A stretch of DNA of 41,384 bases from an uncultured Lachnospiraceae bacterium (GTDB lineage Bacteria > Bacillota > Clostridia > Lachnospirales > Lachnospiraceae). Location of the stretch: assembly GCA_949132985.1 (NCBI GenBank), contig CASCGD010000014.1, positions 1-41,384 of the forward strand, given 5' to 3'. The translations under genes and the position numbers were made by a program. The notes beneath the pieces were generated by a model that ran no database searches, was not told where the DNA came from, and saw only the letters and a list, made by a program, of their open reading frames with translations. Positions within the stretch are counted from its first letter, which is position 1, and the number at the start of each line of letters is the position of its first letter. This document shows positions 24,078 through 32,563 of the stretch, piece after piece.

Positions 24078-26042
24078 ATGAAGCTGCTTCTCACCGCAAT
24101 CAATGCAAAATACATCCACTCAAATCTGGCGCTCCACACGTTTCTTGCCATCGCGCCGGACTGTTCAGAGCACCTTTTGCTGAACGAATATACCATCAAT
24201 CAAACGACGGACTTTATCCTTCAGGATATCTACACCGCCGCTCCAGACGTGCTGTTTTTCTCCTGCTATATATGGAACATCGCATATGTGGAAACCGTTA
24301 CGGCAGAGCTTCACAAGCTTTTGCCGGACCTTCCCATCTGGCTTGGCGGCCCGGAGGTATCCTTTGAGTCGGAAGCCTTTCTTGCCGCTCACCCGGCAGT
24401 CACCGGCATCCTGCGGGGCGAGGGGGAGGTCAGCTTCCACGCCGTTGCACGCCGCTATATTTTTGGCTCGCCGGATTTTTTTTCGGATATTCCCGGACTT
24501 GTATTCCGTCAGGGTGAGAACATTTTAAAGACCGGGATGCCAACACCGCTTTCTCTCTCGCAGATTCCTTTTGCCTACGCCGGTATTTCATCGTCGGCCG
24601 ACACCGGATCGCACCCCAGCCATACGGGTGCAAACACATATGATATTTCCGGGCTTGAACACCGCATCGTCTACTACGAGTCGAGCCGCGGCTGCCCTTT
24701 CCGCTGTTCCTACTGCCTCTCCTCACTGGAGAAATCTCTGCGGTTCCGAGACCTTCGCCTTGTGAAAAAGGAGCTGTCCTTTTTTGTGGAACAAAAGATT
24801 GGGCAGGTAAAGTTTGTCGACCGCACCTTCAACTGCAACCATGAACACGCACTGGCGATTCTCCGTCACATCAAAGAAATTGACCGGGGAACCACCAATT
24901 TTCACTTTGAAGTCAGCGCTGATTTGTTCCGCGAGGATGAACTGCTGCTGCTTGAAGATTTCCGCCCCGGCCTGGTGCAGCTTGAAATCGGTGTGCAGTC
25001 CACCAACCCTGACACCATCGCGGCCATTCGGCGGCAGATGAACCTGCCCCGTCTCATGGAGGTTGTCCGGCGCATCCGTTCATGGAACAATATCCACCTG
25101 CACCTTGACCTGATCGCCGGGCTTCCCTTCGAAGGTTACGACACGTTCGCAAAATCCTTCGACGACATATTTTCCCTCGTCCCGAATCAACTGCAGCTTG
25201 GCTTTTTGAAGGTGCTGAGAGGCTCCTATATGCACGAACACGCCCCGGAATACGGCATCCTTTACCACGACCATGCACCCTACGAAGTGCTCGCCACCAA
25301 ATGGCTTGACTACGGCGAGCTCTTGCGCATCAAACGAGTGGAGGAGATGGTGGAGGTCTACTACAACAGCGCTCAATACGCCCTTACCATCCGTCTTTTG
25401 ACCCTTCTTTTTCCCAGCCCATTTGCATTTTTCCAGCAGCTGGGCGATTATTACGAGAGAAACGGGCTGTTCGGGCGCAGCCACTCGCGGCTGGCACGCT
25501 GTGAGATTCTGCTCGCCTTTTTTGAGGAGGAGCTTGCGCCTGATGTCTATGCGAAAGAGGATGCCCGAGGTTCCTGCAACAGCGGAAAACGTTTGGGGTC
25601 CACTCGTGCCGCAGCTCTAGCGCAGGCGGATGCGCCCGACTCATCAGCACCGCCTGGCGCAAGATCGGCATCTGCCTCAGACTTTGCAGACTGCCCGGCG
25701 CAGACCTGTGAAATGCCTGACCTGCTGCGCGAGGCCCTCATCTACGACCTCTACGCCCGGGAAAACTGCAAAAAACGCCCCTCATGGGCCGCCGACCTGA
25801 CCCCGTACCGGAATGTGCTGCGCACCTTTCCTGCCGGGCAGAAGGACCGCCCGCAGCACATAGAAATTTTCCACTACCGCTTTCCCCTTACGGATGCGCA
25901 GGCGCTTGCGACATTCCCTGAAAGAAGCGAGCGTCCTCTGTTTTACCGCTTCTGCTATGACCGGCGCGACCCGCTGACTTATCAGGCGTATATTGAAGAA
26001 ACAGAAAATATTCTGTGCCAAACATCAAGGTATTTCGTGTGA
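24078..26042 (+). CDS. B12-binding radical SAM protein, DUF4080 type
   Basis: A 654-residue enzyme. An N-terminal cobalamin-binding-like Rossmann domain (about 1-140, with WLGGPEVSFES) is followed by a radical SAM barrel. The iron-sulfur cysteines are Cys206, Cys210 and Cys213 in ESSRGCPFRCSYCLSS. KFVDRTFNCN, FEVSAD and LEIGVQSTN lie in the barrel. The C-terminal part fits DUF4080. An Ala/Ser/Pro-rich stretch at about 490-545 looks like a low-complexity insertion. Relatives act on unknown substrates, possibly in methylation or other C-C bond chemistry. The gene overlaps nothing and is followed after three bases by a hairpin element. Confidence 0.85.
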   Translation: MKLLLTAINAKYIHSNLALHTFLAIAPDCSEHLLLNEYTINQTTDFILQDIYTAAPDVLFFSCYIWNIAYVETVTAELHKLLPDLPIWLGGPEVSFESEAFLAAHPAVTGILRGEGEVSFHAVARRYIFGSPDFFSDIPGLVFRQGENILKTGMPTPLSLSQIPFAYAGISSSADTGSHPSHTGANTYDISGLEHRIVYYESSRGCPFRCSYCLSSLEKSLRFRDLRLVKKELSFFVEQKIGQVKFVDRTFNCNHEHALAILRHIKEIDRGTTNFHFEVSADLFREDELLLLEDFRPGLVQLEIGVQSTNPDTIAAIRRQMNLPRLMEVVRRIRSWNNIHLHLDLIAGLPFEGYDTFAKSFDDIFSLVPNQLQLGFLKVLRGSYMHEHAPEYGILYHDHAPYEVLATKWLDYGELLRIKRVEEMVEVYYNSAQYALTIRLLTLLFPSPFAFFQQLGDYYERNGLFGRSHSRLARCEILLAFFEEELAPDVYAKEDARGSCNSGKRLGSTRAAALAQADAPDSSAPPGARSASASDFADCPAQTCEMPDLLREALIYDLYARENCKKRPSWAADLTPYRNVLRTFPAGQKDRPQHIEIFHYRFPLTDAQALATFPERSERPLFYRFCYDRRDPLTYQAYIEETENILCQTSRYFV

Positions 26043-26045
26043 ATG

Positions 26046-26203
26046 ATTACTCCGGCGGTTTCATGTTGACAAATTTTACGCAGAATAATTTTTCATCTGC
26101 AAGGCAAAAGAAGGAGCTGTAGCGGGGCTGCGTCAACGGATGACAACGTAGCAGATGGAAATTTAGGCAAGTAAAAACTTCGATATGTAACCGCCGGAGT
26201 AAT
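26046..26203 (+). repeat. Long imperfect hairpin element, copy 2
   Basis: A 158-base region bounded by perfect 15-bp inverted repeats ATTACTCCGGCGGTT (26046-26060) and AACCGCCGGAGTAAT (26189-26203). Inside, TTTTAC pairs with GTAAAA, CATCTGC with GCAGATG, and GTAGC-GGG-GCTGC forms a central hairpin (26119-26131). Loop motifs GCAGAATA (26080-26087) and AGGCAA (26165-26170), plus TCATCTGCAAGGC, are shared with copy 1 at 16899-17064, while the flanking arms differ in sequence yet stay paired. It begins three bases after the radical SAM stop and could also end that transcript. Confidence 0.75.
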
Positions 26204-26223
26204 ATATTAGTATAATAGGTGAT

Positions 26224-26931
26224 ATGACAGAATACGCTGCAATTGACCTGGAAATGACCGGGCTACGAGTAAAAAAAGACCATATTTTAGAAATCAGTGC
26301 CGTGCACATGCGCGCAGGAAATGTATGTGCACAGTTTTCGGCACTTGTCAATCCCCACTGCGCCGTGCCGGAGGAAATCACCAGGCTTACCGGAATTACA
26401 CAGCAAATGGCAGACGCCGGGGAGGAGCTTTCTGCGGTTTTTCCCCGCTTTCTGGATTTTATCGGAAATCTGCCTCTGCTGGGGCACAATTTGAGCTTTG
26501 ACTACAGTTTTCTCGCACAGGCCGCGGCAAATGCACGGCTTCCCTTTTCATACGCAGGAATCGACACGCTAAAGCTGGCCCGAAAATTTCTACCGCAGGA
26601 GCAAAAAAAGAATCTCGTTTCACTGCGCGGCTATTTTTCCATTGACACCGGTGCCGTACATCGCGCTGCCGCGGATGCATACGCCGCCGCACTCGTTTAC
26701 GAGCGCCTGAGGGCCTCTCACGGTGATACCGAACCCGATGCGTTCCTGCCAAATCCCATCGCCGTAAAGATGAAACGGCAGCAGCCCGCCACCATTCCCC
26801 AAAGAGAACAGCTTGCAAGGCTGCTGCCCCTGCACCCGGAACTTTTACCCGGCCAGCCTGACCTCAACCACCTCTCACGCAGCGAAGCGTCACGGCTCAT
26901 TGAACGGCTGCTGAACGGAAATGGCCCATAA
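26224..26931 (+). CDS. DEDD-family 3'-5' exonuclease
   Basis: A 235-residue exonuclease of the DnaQ/PolC-epsilon type. ExoI: AAIDLEMTGL with Asp8 and Glu10. ExoII: LLGHNLSFDYSFL. ExoIII: HRAAADAYAAALVYERL with the His-x4-Asp form, so the DEDDh subclass. It degrades DNA or RNA from 3' ends in proofreading or repair. The C-terminal 60 residues (QREQLARLLPLHPELLPGQP) resemble an accessory tail and are not part of the nuclease fold. A TATAAT at 26211-26216 is only 7 bases before the ATG, which would give an almost leaderless mRNA. Confidence 0.88.
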   Translation: MTEYAAIDLEMTGLRVKKDHILEISAVHMRAGNVCAQFSALVNPHCAVPEEITRLTGITQQMADAGEELSAVFPRFLDFIGNLPLLGHNLSFDYSFLAQAAANARLPFSYAGIDTLKLARKFLPQEQKKNLVSLRGYFSIDTGAVHRAAADAYAAALVYERLRASHGDTEPDAFLPNPIAVKMKRQQPATIPQREQLARLLPLHPELLPGQPDLNHLSRSEASRLIERLLNGNGP

Positions 26932-26952
26932 CCCGGCGCCGCCGGCTTTCTC

Positions 26953-29073
26953 TTATTCAGAAATCTTGACTGCGTCTGTTTTAATGATAAACTTCACGCT
27001 GCCGGTTTGCCCTTTCGCGAGCCCTGTAAAAGTCGTGTAGTCCTCTCCCGCCTGAACAACCGCGTCGATGCGCTCTAAAAGCTCCTTCGCGTCGCCGTTA
27101 AAGGCATCCACAAGCTTTGAAATTCCCTCGTCGTTGAACTTCACCACACCGTCGTGCAGCTCTGCTGCGCCGTCATCCAGCGTGCTTACGCCGTCTGCGA
27201 TCTTCACCGCACCGTCAGAGAGATCACCTGCGCCGCTTCTGAGCTTTTCATTGTTGGCCACCAGCGTATCCGAACCCTTTGCAAGCTGACCCACGCCAAA
27301 GACCAGATCCGGGACGCCGGCTGCCAACGTGGAAACGCCCTCGCTGAGCGCTTTCGAGCCTGTCACAAGACTGTAGCCGCTTTCCTTATCCACCGCCTCG
27401 ATCTCGGCCGCGATCTGCTTCTTTGCATTCTCGGCTCCCTGAATAGCCGCCGTTTCGGCCGCGCTCTGACAAGCTGCCACCACCGACGCACCTACCGCGT
27501 CCGCGCCGCTTCTGGCGATACCGCCTGCAATGCCCTGTGCCAGACCGCCCTTTAAGACTGTGCCCGCGAAAGTCGCCGCATAGGTTACATCAGTCCCCGG
27601 AACCGTCGCCTGACACTGGGCAGCACTGAAGGTCTGTCCGCTGACCGGATCCGTAAAACCGTGCTGCGCATAGTATATTGCCAGCGCCTCAATCACGCCG
27701 TCACTCGTTAAACCCATACCGGCGATGCCTGTCTGGATCTGACCAACCGTCGCCTCGCTGGTGATCGTGCTCTTAAAATTCTCCGATGCAGACGTGCTGA
27801 TTAAATTGTAGGCCTCGCTGCCCTCCGCAAACTGCGCGCGCACCAGCCTCTTCGCCGCCGCCTGCTCCTTTTCGCTCATCTGGCTGTTAAGCGCCTTGTC
27901 AAGCATTTTCACGCCCTCCGCGATTGTCTTTGCGCTGGTGTCAAGGGTATCCGCTCCCTTAGCCATTGTTCCGACGCTGGTACTTAATGTTTTTAATCCT
28001 TCATTTAATTTTTTTGCCCCGTCCGTATAATCGTTGATGCCGTTCCTCAGATCGGATGCACCGCTCTTGAAATCCCCCATGCTGTCCTTTAACGTATCCA
28101 GGCCGTCCCGGATCTGTTTACTGCCATCCTCCAGCTGCCCGCTGCCGTCCTCCAACTCATCAATGGAATTTTCAAGCTCTGAAAGGTCCATATCGCTAAG
28201 ACTCATGTCGGAGAGCAGACCGCTCATTGCAATGCTTGCAGTCATCTCCAGAGAAAAATTCTCCACATCCGCACTCACCTCCACATAATCCGGAAACTCG
28301 ATGCTGCTGTCAAACTCCCCGTCCTTTTTTTGCAGGCTCTCGCTAAGGCCCGGCATCGCCATACCGACAACGATATTGTTTTTGCCGTCAGAGATCACCC
28401 TGCCGTTCGATATCTCAATATTTGTAAAATCATCATTTAATATCATTCCGGTCATTACGGTAAACGGCACATACACCTCAACATCTCCGCTGTCCTGATG
28501 AACGGTCGTTTTCGCATGATTCTCGTAGTCAAAGCGCAGCGTCACCTTTCCGCTTTTTCCTGCCAGATCCTGCGGTTCCACCTCGTTTCCGTCCAGATAG
28601 TAGGTCACCCTCTGGGTGACGGGCACCTGCTTTGAGGTGGTACCTTCATAATAAATGTCGCGACCTTTTGCCTGCCATACCAGCCGGTCACCATCCTGTG
28701 TAAATGTCTCATCGCCCTTAACATTTGTGATATGCTCCAGGTCGGATACATCCTCCAGCATATCCGCGCCGTCCTTATTTTTCAGCCACTCCTCGACGAT
28801 AACCTTTCCCGCGTTACCCTTTGCATCCGAGATGATATAGACCGTCTCGTCCTTTGTCGTATCATCAGCGCCTCTTTTCTGGTTGATCAGCTCATTGATC
28901 TTTTCCTCGACCTCTTCCTTCTCAGCCGCCTGCGCCTCCAGCGCCTGATTCGTGCTGCCCTGCATATAGCCTGCGGCAAAGCTTGTTCCCATCATGGCGA
29001 ACACGAGAATGCCCGCGATCATTTTTACTGCGTATTTATTCTGAAATTTTTTCTGTAACTCCCTGAGCTTCAT
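26953..29073 (-). CDS. Membrane-anchored heptad-repeat protein, MMPL partner
   Basis: A 706-residue protein. An N-terminal membrane helix (MIAGILVFAMMGTSFAAGYM) is followed by a beta-rich extracellular domain (about 60-290). Two long blocks of Leu-x2-Gly heptads follow (about 290-400: LEDGSGQLEDGSKQIRDGLD and so on; about 580-680: LRSGAGDLSDGAVKIADGVS), separated by an Ala-rich region. Such repeats form long coiled helices beside the membrane and are typical of YhgE/Pip-like and MMPL-associated proteins. No C-terminal membrane segment is seen. It lies 63 bases downstream of the MMPL gene and probably works as its periplasm-side/cell-wall-side adaptor. Function inferred from context. Confidence 0.75.
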   Translation of the reverse strand: MKLRELQKKFQNKYAVKMIAGILVFAMMGTSFAAGYMQGSTNQALEAQAAEKEEVEEKINELINQKRGADDTTKDETVYIISDAKGNAGKVIVEEWLKNKDGADMLEDVSDLEHITNVKGDETFTQDGDRLVWQAKGRDIYYEGTTSKQVPVTQRVTYYLDGNEVEPQDLAGKSGKVTLRFDYENHAKTTVHQDSGDVEVYVPFTVMTGMILNDDFTNIEISNGRVISDGKNNIVVGMAMPGLSESLQKKDGEFDSSIEFPDYVEVSADVENFSLEMTASIAMSGLLSDMSLSDMDLSELENSIDELEDGSGQLEDGSKQIRDGLDTLKDSMGDFKSGASDLRNGINDYTDGAKKLNEGLKTLSTSVGTMAKGADTLDTSAKTIAEGVKMLDKALNSQMSEKEQAAAKRLVRAQFAEGSEAYNLISTSASENFKSTITSEATVGQIQTGIAGMGLTSDGVIEALAIYYAQHGFTDPVSGQTFSAAQCQATVPGTDVTYAATFAGTVLKGGLAQGIAGGIARSGADAVGASVVAACQSAAETAAIQGAENAKKQIAAEIEAVDKESGYSLVTGSKALSEGVSTLAAGVPDLVFGVGQLAKGSDTLVANNEKLRSGAGDLSDGAVKIADGVSTLDDGAAELHDGVVKFNDEGISKLVDAFNGDAKELLERIDAVVQAGEDYTTFTGLAKGQTGSVKFIIKTDAVKISE

Positions 29074-29136
29074 AAGATGACCTCCTATTTCTATAATAAT
29101 GATATAACTATTGTACTTTTCTCATCATTTCCCTTG

Positions 29137-31263
29137 TTATGCCTGACGCGGGATATTACGCTGTCCGTGGTCTGACGCACCTGCCCGTTTGTTCACAAAC
29201 CCGATGCTCGACTTAACGATCGCCTTGTCAAAGATCATAAACATGGACGGCAGTATAAAGATAACTACAAACATGCTGATGATTGCACCCCTTGACATCA
29301 GAATGCAAAGCGAGCTGATCATGTCAATATTGGAGTAAAGGCCGACACCGAATGTCGCCGAGAAAAAGCTCAGCGCACTTACAATAACCGACTGGACCGA
29401 GCTTTGCAGCGCCATCGTAACCGCCTCCTTCTTCTCATAGCCCTCATAACGGGCATTTTTATATTTGTTTGTCATGAGTATCGCATAGTCCACCGTCGCC
29501 CCGAGCTGTATCGTTCCGATCACGATGGAGGCGATGAACGGAAGCACCGTGCCGGTGTACGCCGGGATGCCCATGTTAATGAATATTGCAAACTCGATCA
29601 CTGCCACCAGAATCATGGGCAGGCTGATGGATTTGAACACCAGCAGAATGATCACAAAAATCGCCAGAATGGATACTGCGCTCACACGCTTGAAATCTTC
29701 GTTTGTAATGTTGATCAGATCCCTCGTGCAGGGTGCCTCGCCGATGAGCATTCCCTTCAGATCATACTGGTCTAAAATCGCATCCAGCTTTTCACACTGT
29801 GCATTGACCTCATCGGAAGCAACCGCATACTCGGAGCTTACCATCAAAAGCTCATACTCGTCGTTTTGAACGACCTCCAGCAGGTCGGCGGGAAGCATTT
29901 CCTTCGGGAAGCCCGCACCGATGACCGATTCCAGTCCCAGCGTCGCCTTGACACCGTCCACCGCGTCCACTGCGTCGATCATGGACGACACATCCTTTGC
30001 GGACAGCCCGCTGTCGACCAGATACAGATGCGTCGCGTTCATGTCAAAGCTTTCCTCCAGCTTTTTATTCGCGACGATACTCGGCAAGTCCTTCGGCAGT
30101 GTACCCGCCAGATCGTAGTATACATCGGTATGTGTGTAGCCGTAGACCGCAGGAATGAGCACAATGAGAAATACCGCCGCAAACCATTTGTAATGCCTGA
30201 CAATCCAGCCTGCAATGACACCGAGATCCGGTATAATCGGCCGATGCTTCGTCTTGTGCACCGCCCGGTCAAATACCAGTATCATCGACGGCAAAATCGT
30301 GACGCATCCGACAACGCCGAACACAACACCCTTTGCCATGACAATTCCCAGATCAAGCCCCAGCGTAAAGCTCATAAAACAGAGTGCCACAAAGCCGGCA
30401 ACCGTCGTGACAGAGCTTCCGACGACGGAAGTGATCGTGCTGGCAATCGCATTTGCCATCGCATCTCTGTGATCATCCGTGTGTGTGCATTCCTCCTCAT
30501 AGCTGTGCCACAGGAAAATGGAATAGTCCATGGTAACACCCAGCTGCAGCACTGCCGCCAGCGCCTGGGTGACGTAGGAGATTTCCCCCCTGATCATGTT
30601 TGTTCCCAGATTATAGATAATCGCCATTCCAATGCTGATCAAAAAGAACAGCGGCACGATTGCGGAATCCATTGTCAGTGACAAAACAATGATTGCCAGT
30701 GCAACAGCGATGACAACGTAGACCGGAACCTCCCGGTCAGACAGCTCCTTGATATCCGTGATCACTGCCGACATGCCGCTGATAAAGCACTGCCCTTCTG
30801 CCAGCTTCCGAAGCTCTGTGATCGCATCCATCGTCTCATCCTCCGACATGCCCGTGTCGTAGAGAACCGCCAGAAGCGTTGCGTCCGCCTCATCATTGTT
30901 AAAAATGTTGTAAATATCATCCGGCAGTACTGCCATCGGAAGCGAAAGATCTGCGATCGTATCATACCAGACAACCTTCTTTACATGGGGGATCTCCGAC
31001 ATCTTTTGCTCCAACCTGCTCACATCCTTATGCTCCATGTTCTGCACGACGCACAGCGAAAATGCTCCGATGCCGAAGTCATCCTTCAGGATCTCCTGAC
31101 CCTTCATCGTCTCAATCTCCTCCGGTAAATAAGAGAGGATATCGTAGTTGACTCTCGTGTTAAAAAATCCGATTGCTGCAGGGACTAAAAGCGCCACTGA
31201 CAAGATCAGAATCAATACGCGGCACCTGACGACTCCCTTTCCAAATTTCTTCATATTTTTCAC
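29137..31263 (-). CDS. MMPL/RND-family exporter
   Basis: A 708-residue transporter with about 12 membrane helices in two repeats, each beginning with one helix and a large extracellular loop (residues about 30-180 and 380-540). The sterol-sensing-like core GVTMDYSIFLWHSYEEE in the first half and GATVDYAILMTNKYK in the second carry the Asp-Tyr pair used for proton relay in MMPL proteins. They move lipids, fatty acids or drugs outward using the proton gradient; the cargo here is unknown. It is preceded by an operator-like palindrome, a tiny ORF and a hairpin, and followed by the heptad-repeat partner. A TetR gene lies upstream on the same strand. Confidence 0.9.
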   Translation of the reverse strand: MKNMKKFGKGVVRCRVLILILSVALLVPAAIGFFNTRVNYDILSYLPEEIETMKGQEILKDDFGIGAFSLCVVQNMEHKDVSRLEQKMSEIPHVKKVVWYDTIADLSLPMAVLPDDIYNIFNNDEADATLLAVLYDTGMSEDETMDAITELRKLAEGQCFISGMSAVITDIKELSDREVPVYVVIAVALAIIVLSLTMDSAIVPLFFLISIGMAIIYNLGTNMIRGEISYVTQALAAVLQLGVTMDYSIFLWHSYEEECTHTDDHRDAMANAIASTITSVVGSSVTTVAGFVALCFMSFTLGLDLGIVMAKGVVFGVVGCVTILPSMILVFDRAVHKTKHRPIIPDLGVIAGWIVRHYKWFAAVFLIVLIPAVYGYTHTDVYYDLAGTLPKDLPSIVANKKLEESFDMNATHLYLVDSGLSAKDVSSMIDAVDAVDGVKATLGLESVIGAGFPKEMLPADLLEVVQNDEYELLMVSSEYAVASDEVNAQCEKLDAILDQYDLKGMLIGEAPCTRDLINITNEDFKRVSAVSILAIFVIILLVFKSISLPMILVAVIEFAIFINMGIPAYTGTVLPFIASIVIGTIQLGATVDYAILMTNKYKNARYEGYEKKEAVTMALQSSVQSVIVSALSFFSATFGVGLYSNIDMISSLCILMSRGAIISMFVVIFILPSMFMIFDKAIVKSSIGFVNKRAGASDHGQRNIPRQA

Positions 31264-31299
31264 CCTTTCTGTCAGCCTCCCGGCACCTGTCGGGATGTT

Positions 31300-31341
31300 T
31301 CATCTGAAAAAAGTATAAAAAAAAGGATTGAATACTTCCAT
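31300..31341 (-). CDS. Possible 13-residue leader peptide
   Basis: A tiny frame MEVFNPFFYTFFR with AGGAGG exactly seven bases before the ATG. The ATG sits at the loop edge of a terminator-type hairpin and the ribosome site overlaps the first two bases of its stem. Five of 13 residues are Phe, but four come from the T-rich tract after the hairpin, so the enrichment may be accidental. If translated, it could control termination in front of the MMPL gene. Speculative. Confidence 0.35.
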   Translation of the reverse strand: MEVFNPFFYTFFR

Positions 31342-31350
31342 ATTCAATCC
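31317..31350 (-). terminator. Intrinsic terminator/attenuator before the MMPL gene
   Basis: On the minus strand GGATTGAATA pairs perfectly with TATTCAATCC around a 6-base loop and is followed by eight T residues. It lies 54 bases upstream of the MMPL start and downstream of the operator-like palindrome, so it is either the end of the TetR transcript or an attenuator in the MMPL leader. Confidence 0.7.
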
Positions 31351-31356
31351 TCCTTT

Positions 31357-31389
31357 GCTGTCAAAGAGGAATATACACTTTTTGACAGC
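31357..31389. promoter_or_regulatory. Operator-like palindrome upstream of MMPL
   Basis: GCTGTCAAA (31357-31365) and TTTGACAGC (31381-31389) are perfect 9-bp inverted repeats 15 bases apart. On the minus strand the centre contains TATATT, a possible -10 box. The position and size suit a TetR-family repressor, and a TetR gene is the nearest upstream gene. Confidence 0.55.
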
Positions 31390-31534
31390 TGTTAGAAATG
31401 TTATACATTTTTTCGGGTTTGTATATTATTTTTTGAATCGGCCGAACCGCGGAAATTTCGTCTCAGTCAAATACCCCGCGGCATTCGCCAAATATCCGCG
31501 CAAGCGCGGCTGCCTGGCTCAATGCTCGCAGGAA

Positions 31535-32101
31535 TTAAAATTCTCTGATCGCCTGCTCCATGGAGTGACTCAGCAAATACTCGTACATGTCCGCCATCTC
31601 CTGCGGGGGGACTGTCATGCCCTGGCAGATCCAGACTTCTACCGCATAACACATGGAGCGCGCATAATGCTCTGCCAGCATATCGATGCTCATCCACGGG
31701 AATTTACCGTTTTTGCTGCGGGGATGTTCTGCAAAAATTTCAAGCAGCACCTCCTTGATACACTTTACCACCAGATCAGCAAAAGAAACCGGCCCTCCCA
31801 TACGGCCCAGCCGGCTGTAAAACTCCCTTTCCCGCACAAGGCTCGTAAAGACGAGCAGCACTGCCTGATTTGTCAGTCCGTTTTTGATCAGCGGATACGC
31901 CGGCCCCAAAATATCCTTCCGGATAATCCACTCGATCAGCTCATATTTGTCCTGAAAATGATTATAAAATGTTGGACGGATCACACCGGCTCCATCCGTG
32001 ATCTCCTTAATCGTGATCTTTTCCACCGGCTTTGTCATCACCAGTGCCTGAAAGCTCTCCGCTAAAACCCGATCCGTCTCCTGTTTACCCTGATTCACCA
32101 T
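31535..32101 (-). CDS. TetR-family transcriptional regulator
   Basis: A 188-residue regulator. The N-terminal helix-turn-helix reads ITIKEITDGAGVIRPTFYNHF, followed by DKYELIEWII, the standard TetR pattern. The ligand domain resembles the DhaS-like group common in Firmicutes. It most likely represses the MMPL operon 270 bases downstream, binding the palindrome at 31357-31389. It starts 25 bases after the YjbQ gene with only a weak AAGG ribosome site, so it may be translated at a low level from a longer transcript. Confidence 0.9.
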   Translation of the reverse strand: MVNQGKQETDRVLAESFQALVMTKPVEKITIKEITDGAGVIRPTFYNHFQDKYELIEWIIRKDILGPAYPLIKNGLTNQAVLLVFTSLVREREFYSRLGRMGGPVSFADLVVKCIKEVLLEIFAEHPRSKNGKFPWMSIDMLAEHYARSMCYAVEVWICQGMTVPPQEMADMYEYLLSHSMEQAIREF

Positions 32102-32126
32102 AATAAGCCTTAAGAACTATAAAAAA

Positions 32127-32534
32127 TTACCTGTCTTCCATAAATTTTACCCGCACCTTGCGCTTTCTGCCGCCGTCAAACTCCATCAGATAGATACTCT
32201 GCCATGCGCCCAGCGCAAGACGCCCGTTCTCAACCGGAATCGTCGTGGATGTGCCCACCAGACCGGCCAGAAGATACGCCGGAAAGTTGTTCTCCAGACT
32301 CCGATAATTCCCCGCATCCCCTGCCAGCTGCCCGAATGCCCGGAAAAAATCACCGGCCAGATATGGATCGCGGTTTTCCGAAATCAAAAGCCCCGCAGTT
32401 GTGTGAGGCACAAACAACGTGCAAATACCCGAAACCGTCTGGCTGTCCGCCGCCAGCCGCTGAACCTCCCCGGTAATATCAAGCATCTGCAATTTGTCCC
32501 CTGTCTCTATGTAGATCGTGTAGAGTGCACCCAT
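32127..32534 (-). CDS. YjbQ/UPF0047 family protein
   Basis: A 135-residue single-domain protein of the YjbQ family. The conserved core is visible as CTLFVPHTTAGLLISEN with the His of the proposed active site, followed by a C-terminal LGAWQSIYLMEFDGGRKRKV. Family members have weak thiamine-phosphate synthase activity and can replace ThiE under selection, but the physiological role is unclear. Length is typical. It lies between a 76-residue unknown protein and the TetR gene on the same strand with short gaps, which suggests one transcript. Confidence 0.9.
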   Translation of the reverse strand: MGALYTIYIETGDKLQMLDITGEVQRLAADSQTVSGICTLFVPHTTAGLLISENRDPYLAGDFFRAFGQLAGDAGNYRSLENNFPAYLLAGLVGTSTTIPVENGRLALGAWQSIYLMEFDGGRKRKVRVKFMEDR

Positions 32535-32563
32535 CTCTCCAAGCTCTCCCCTTTATCCTGCAT

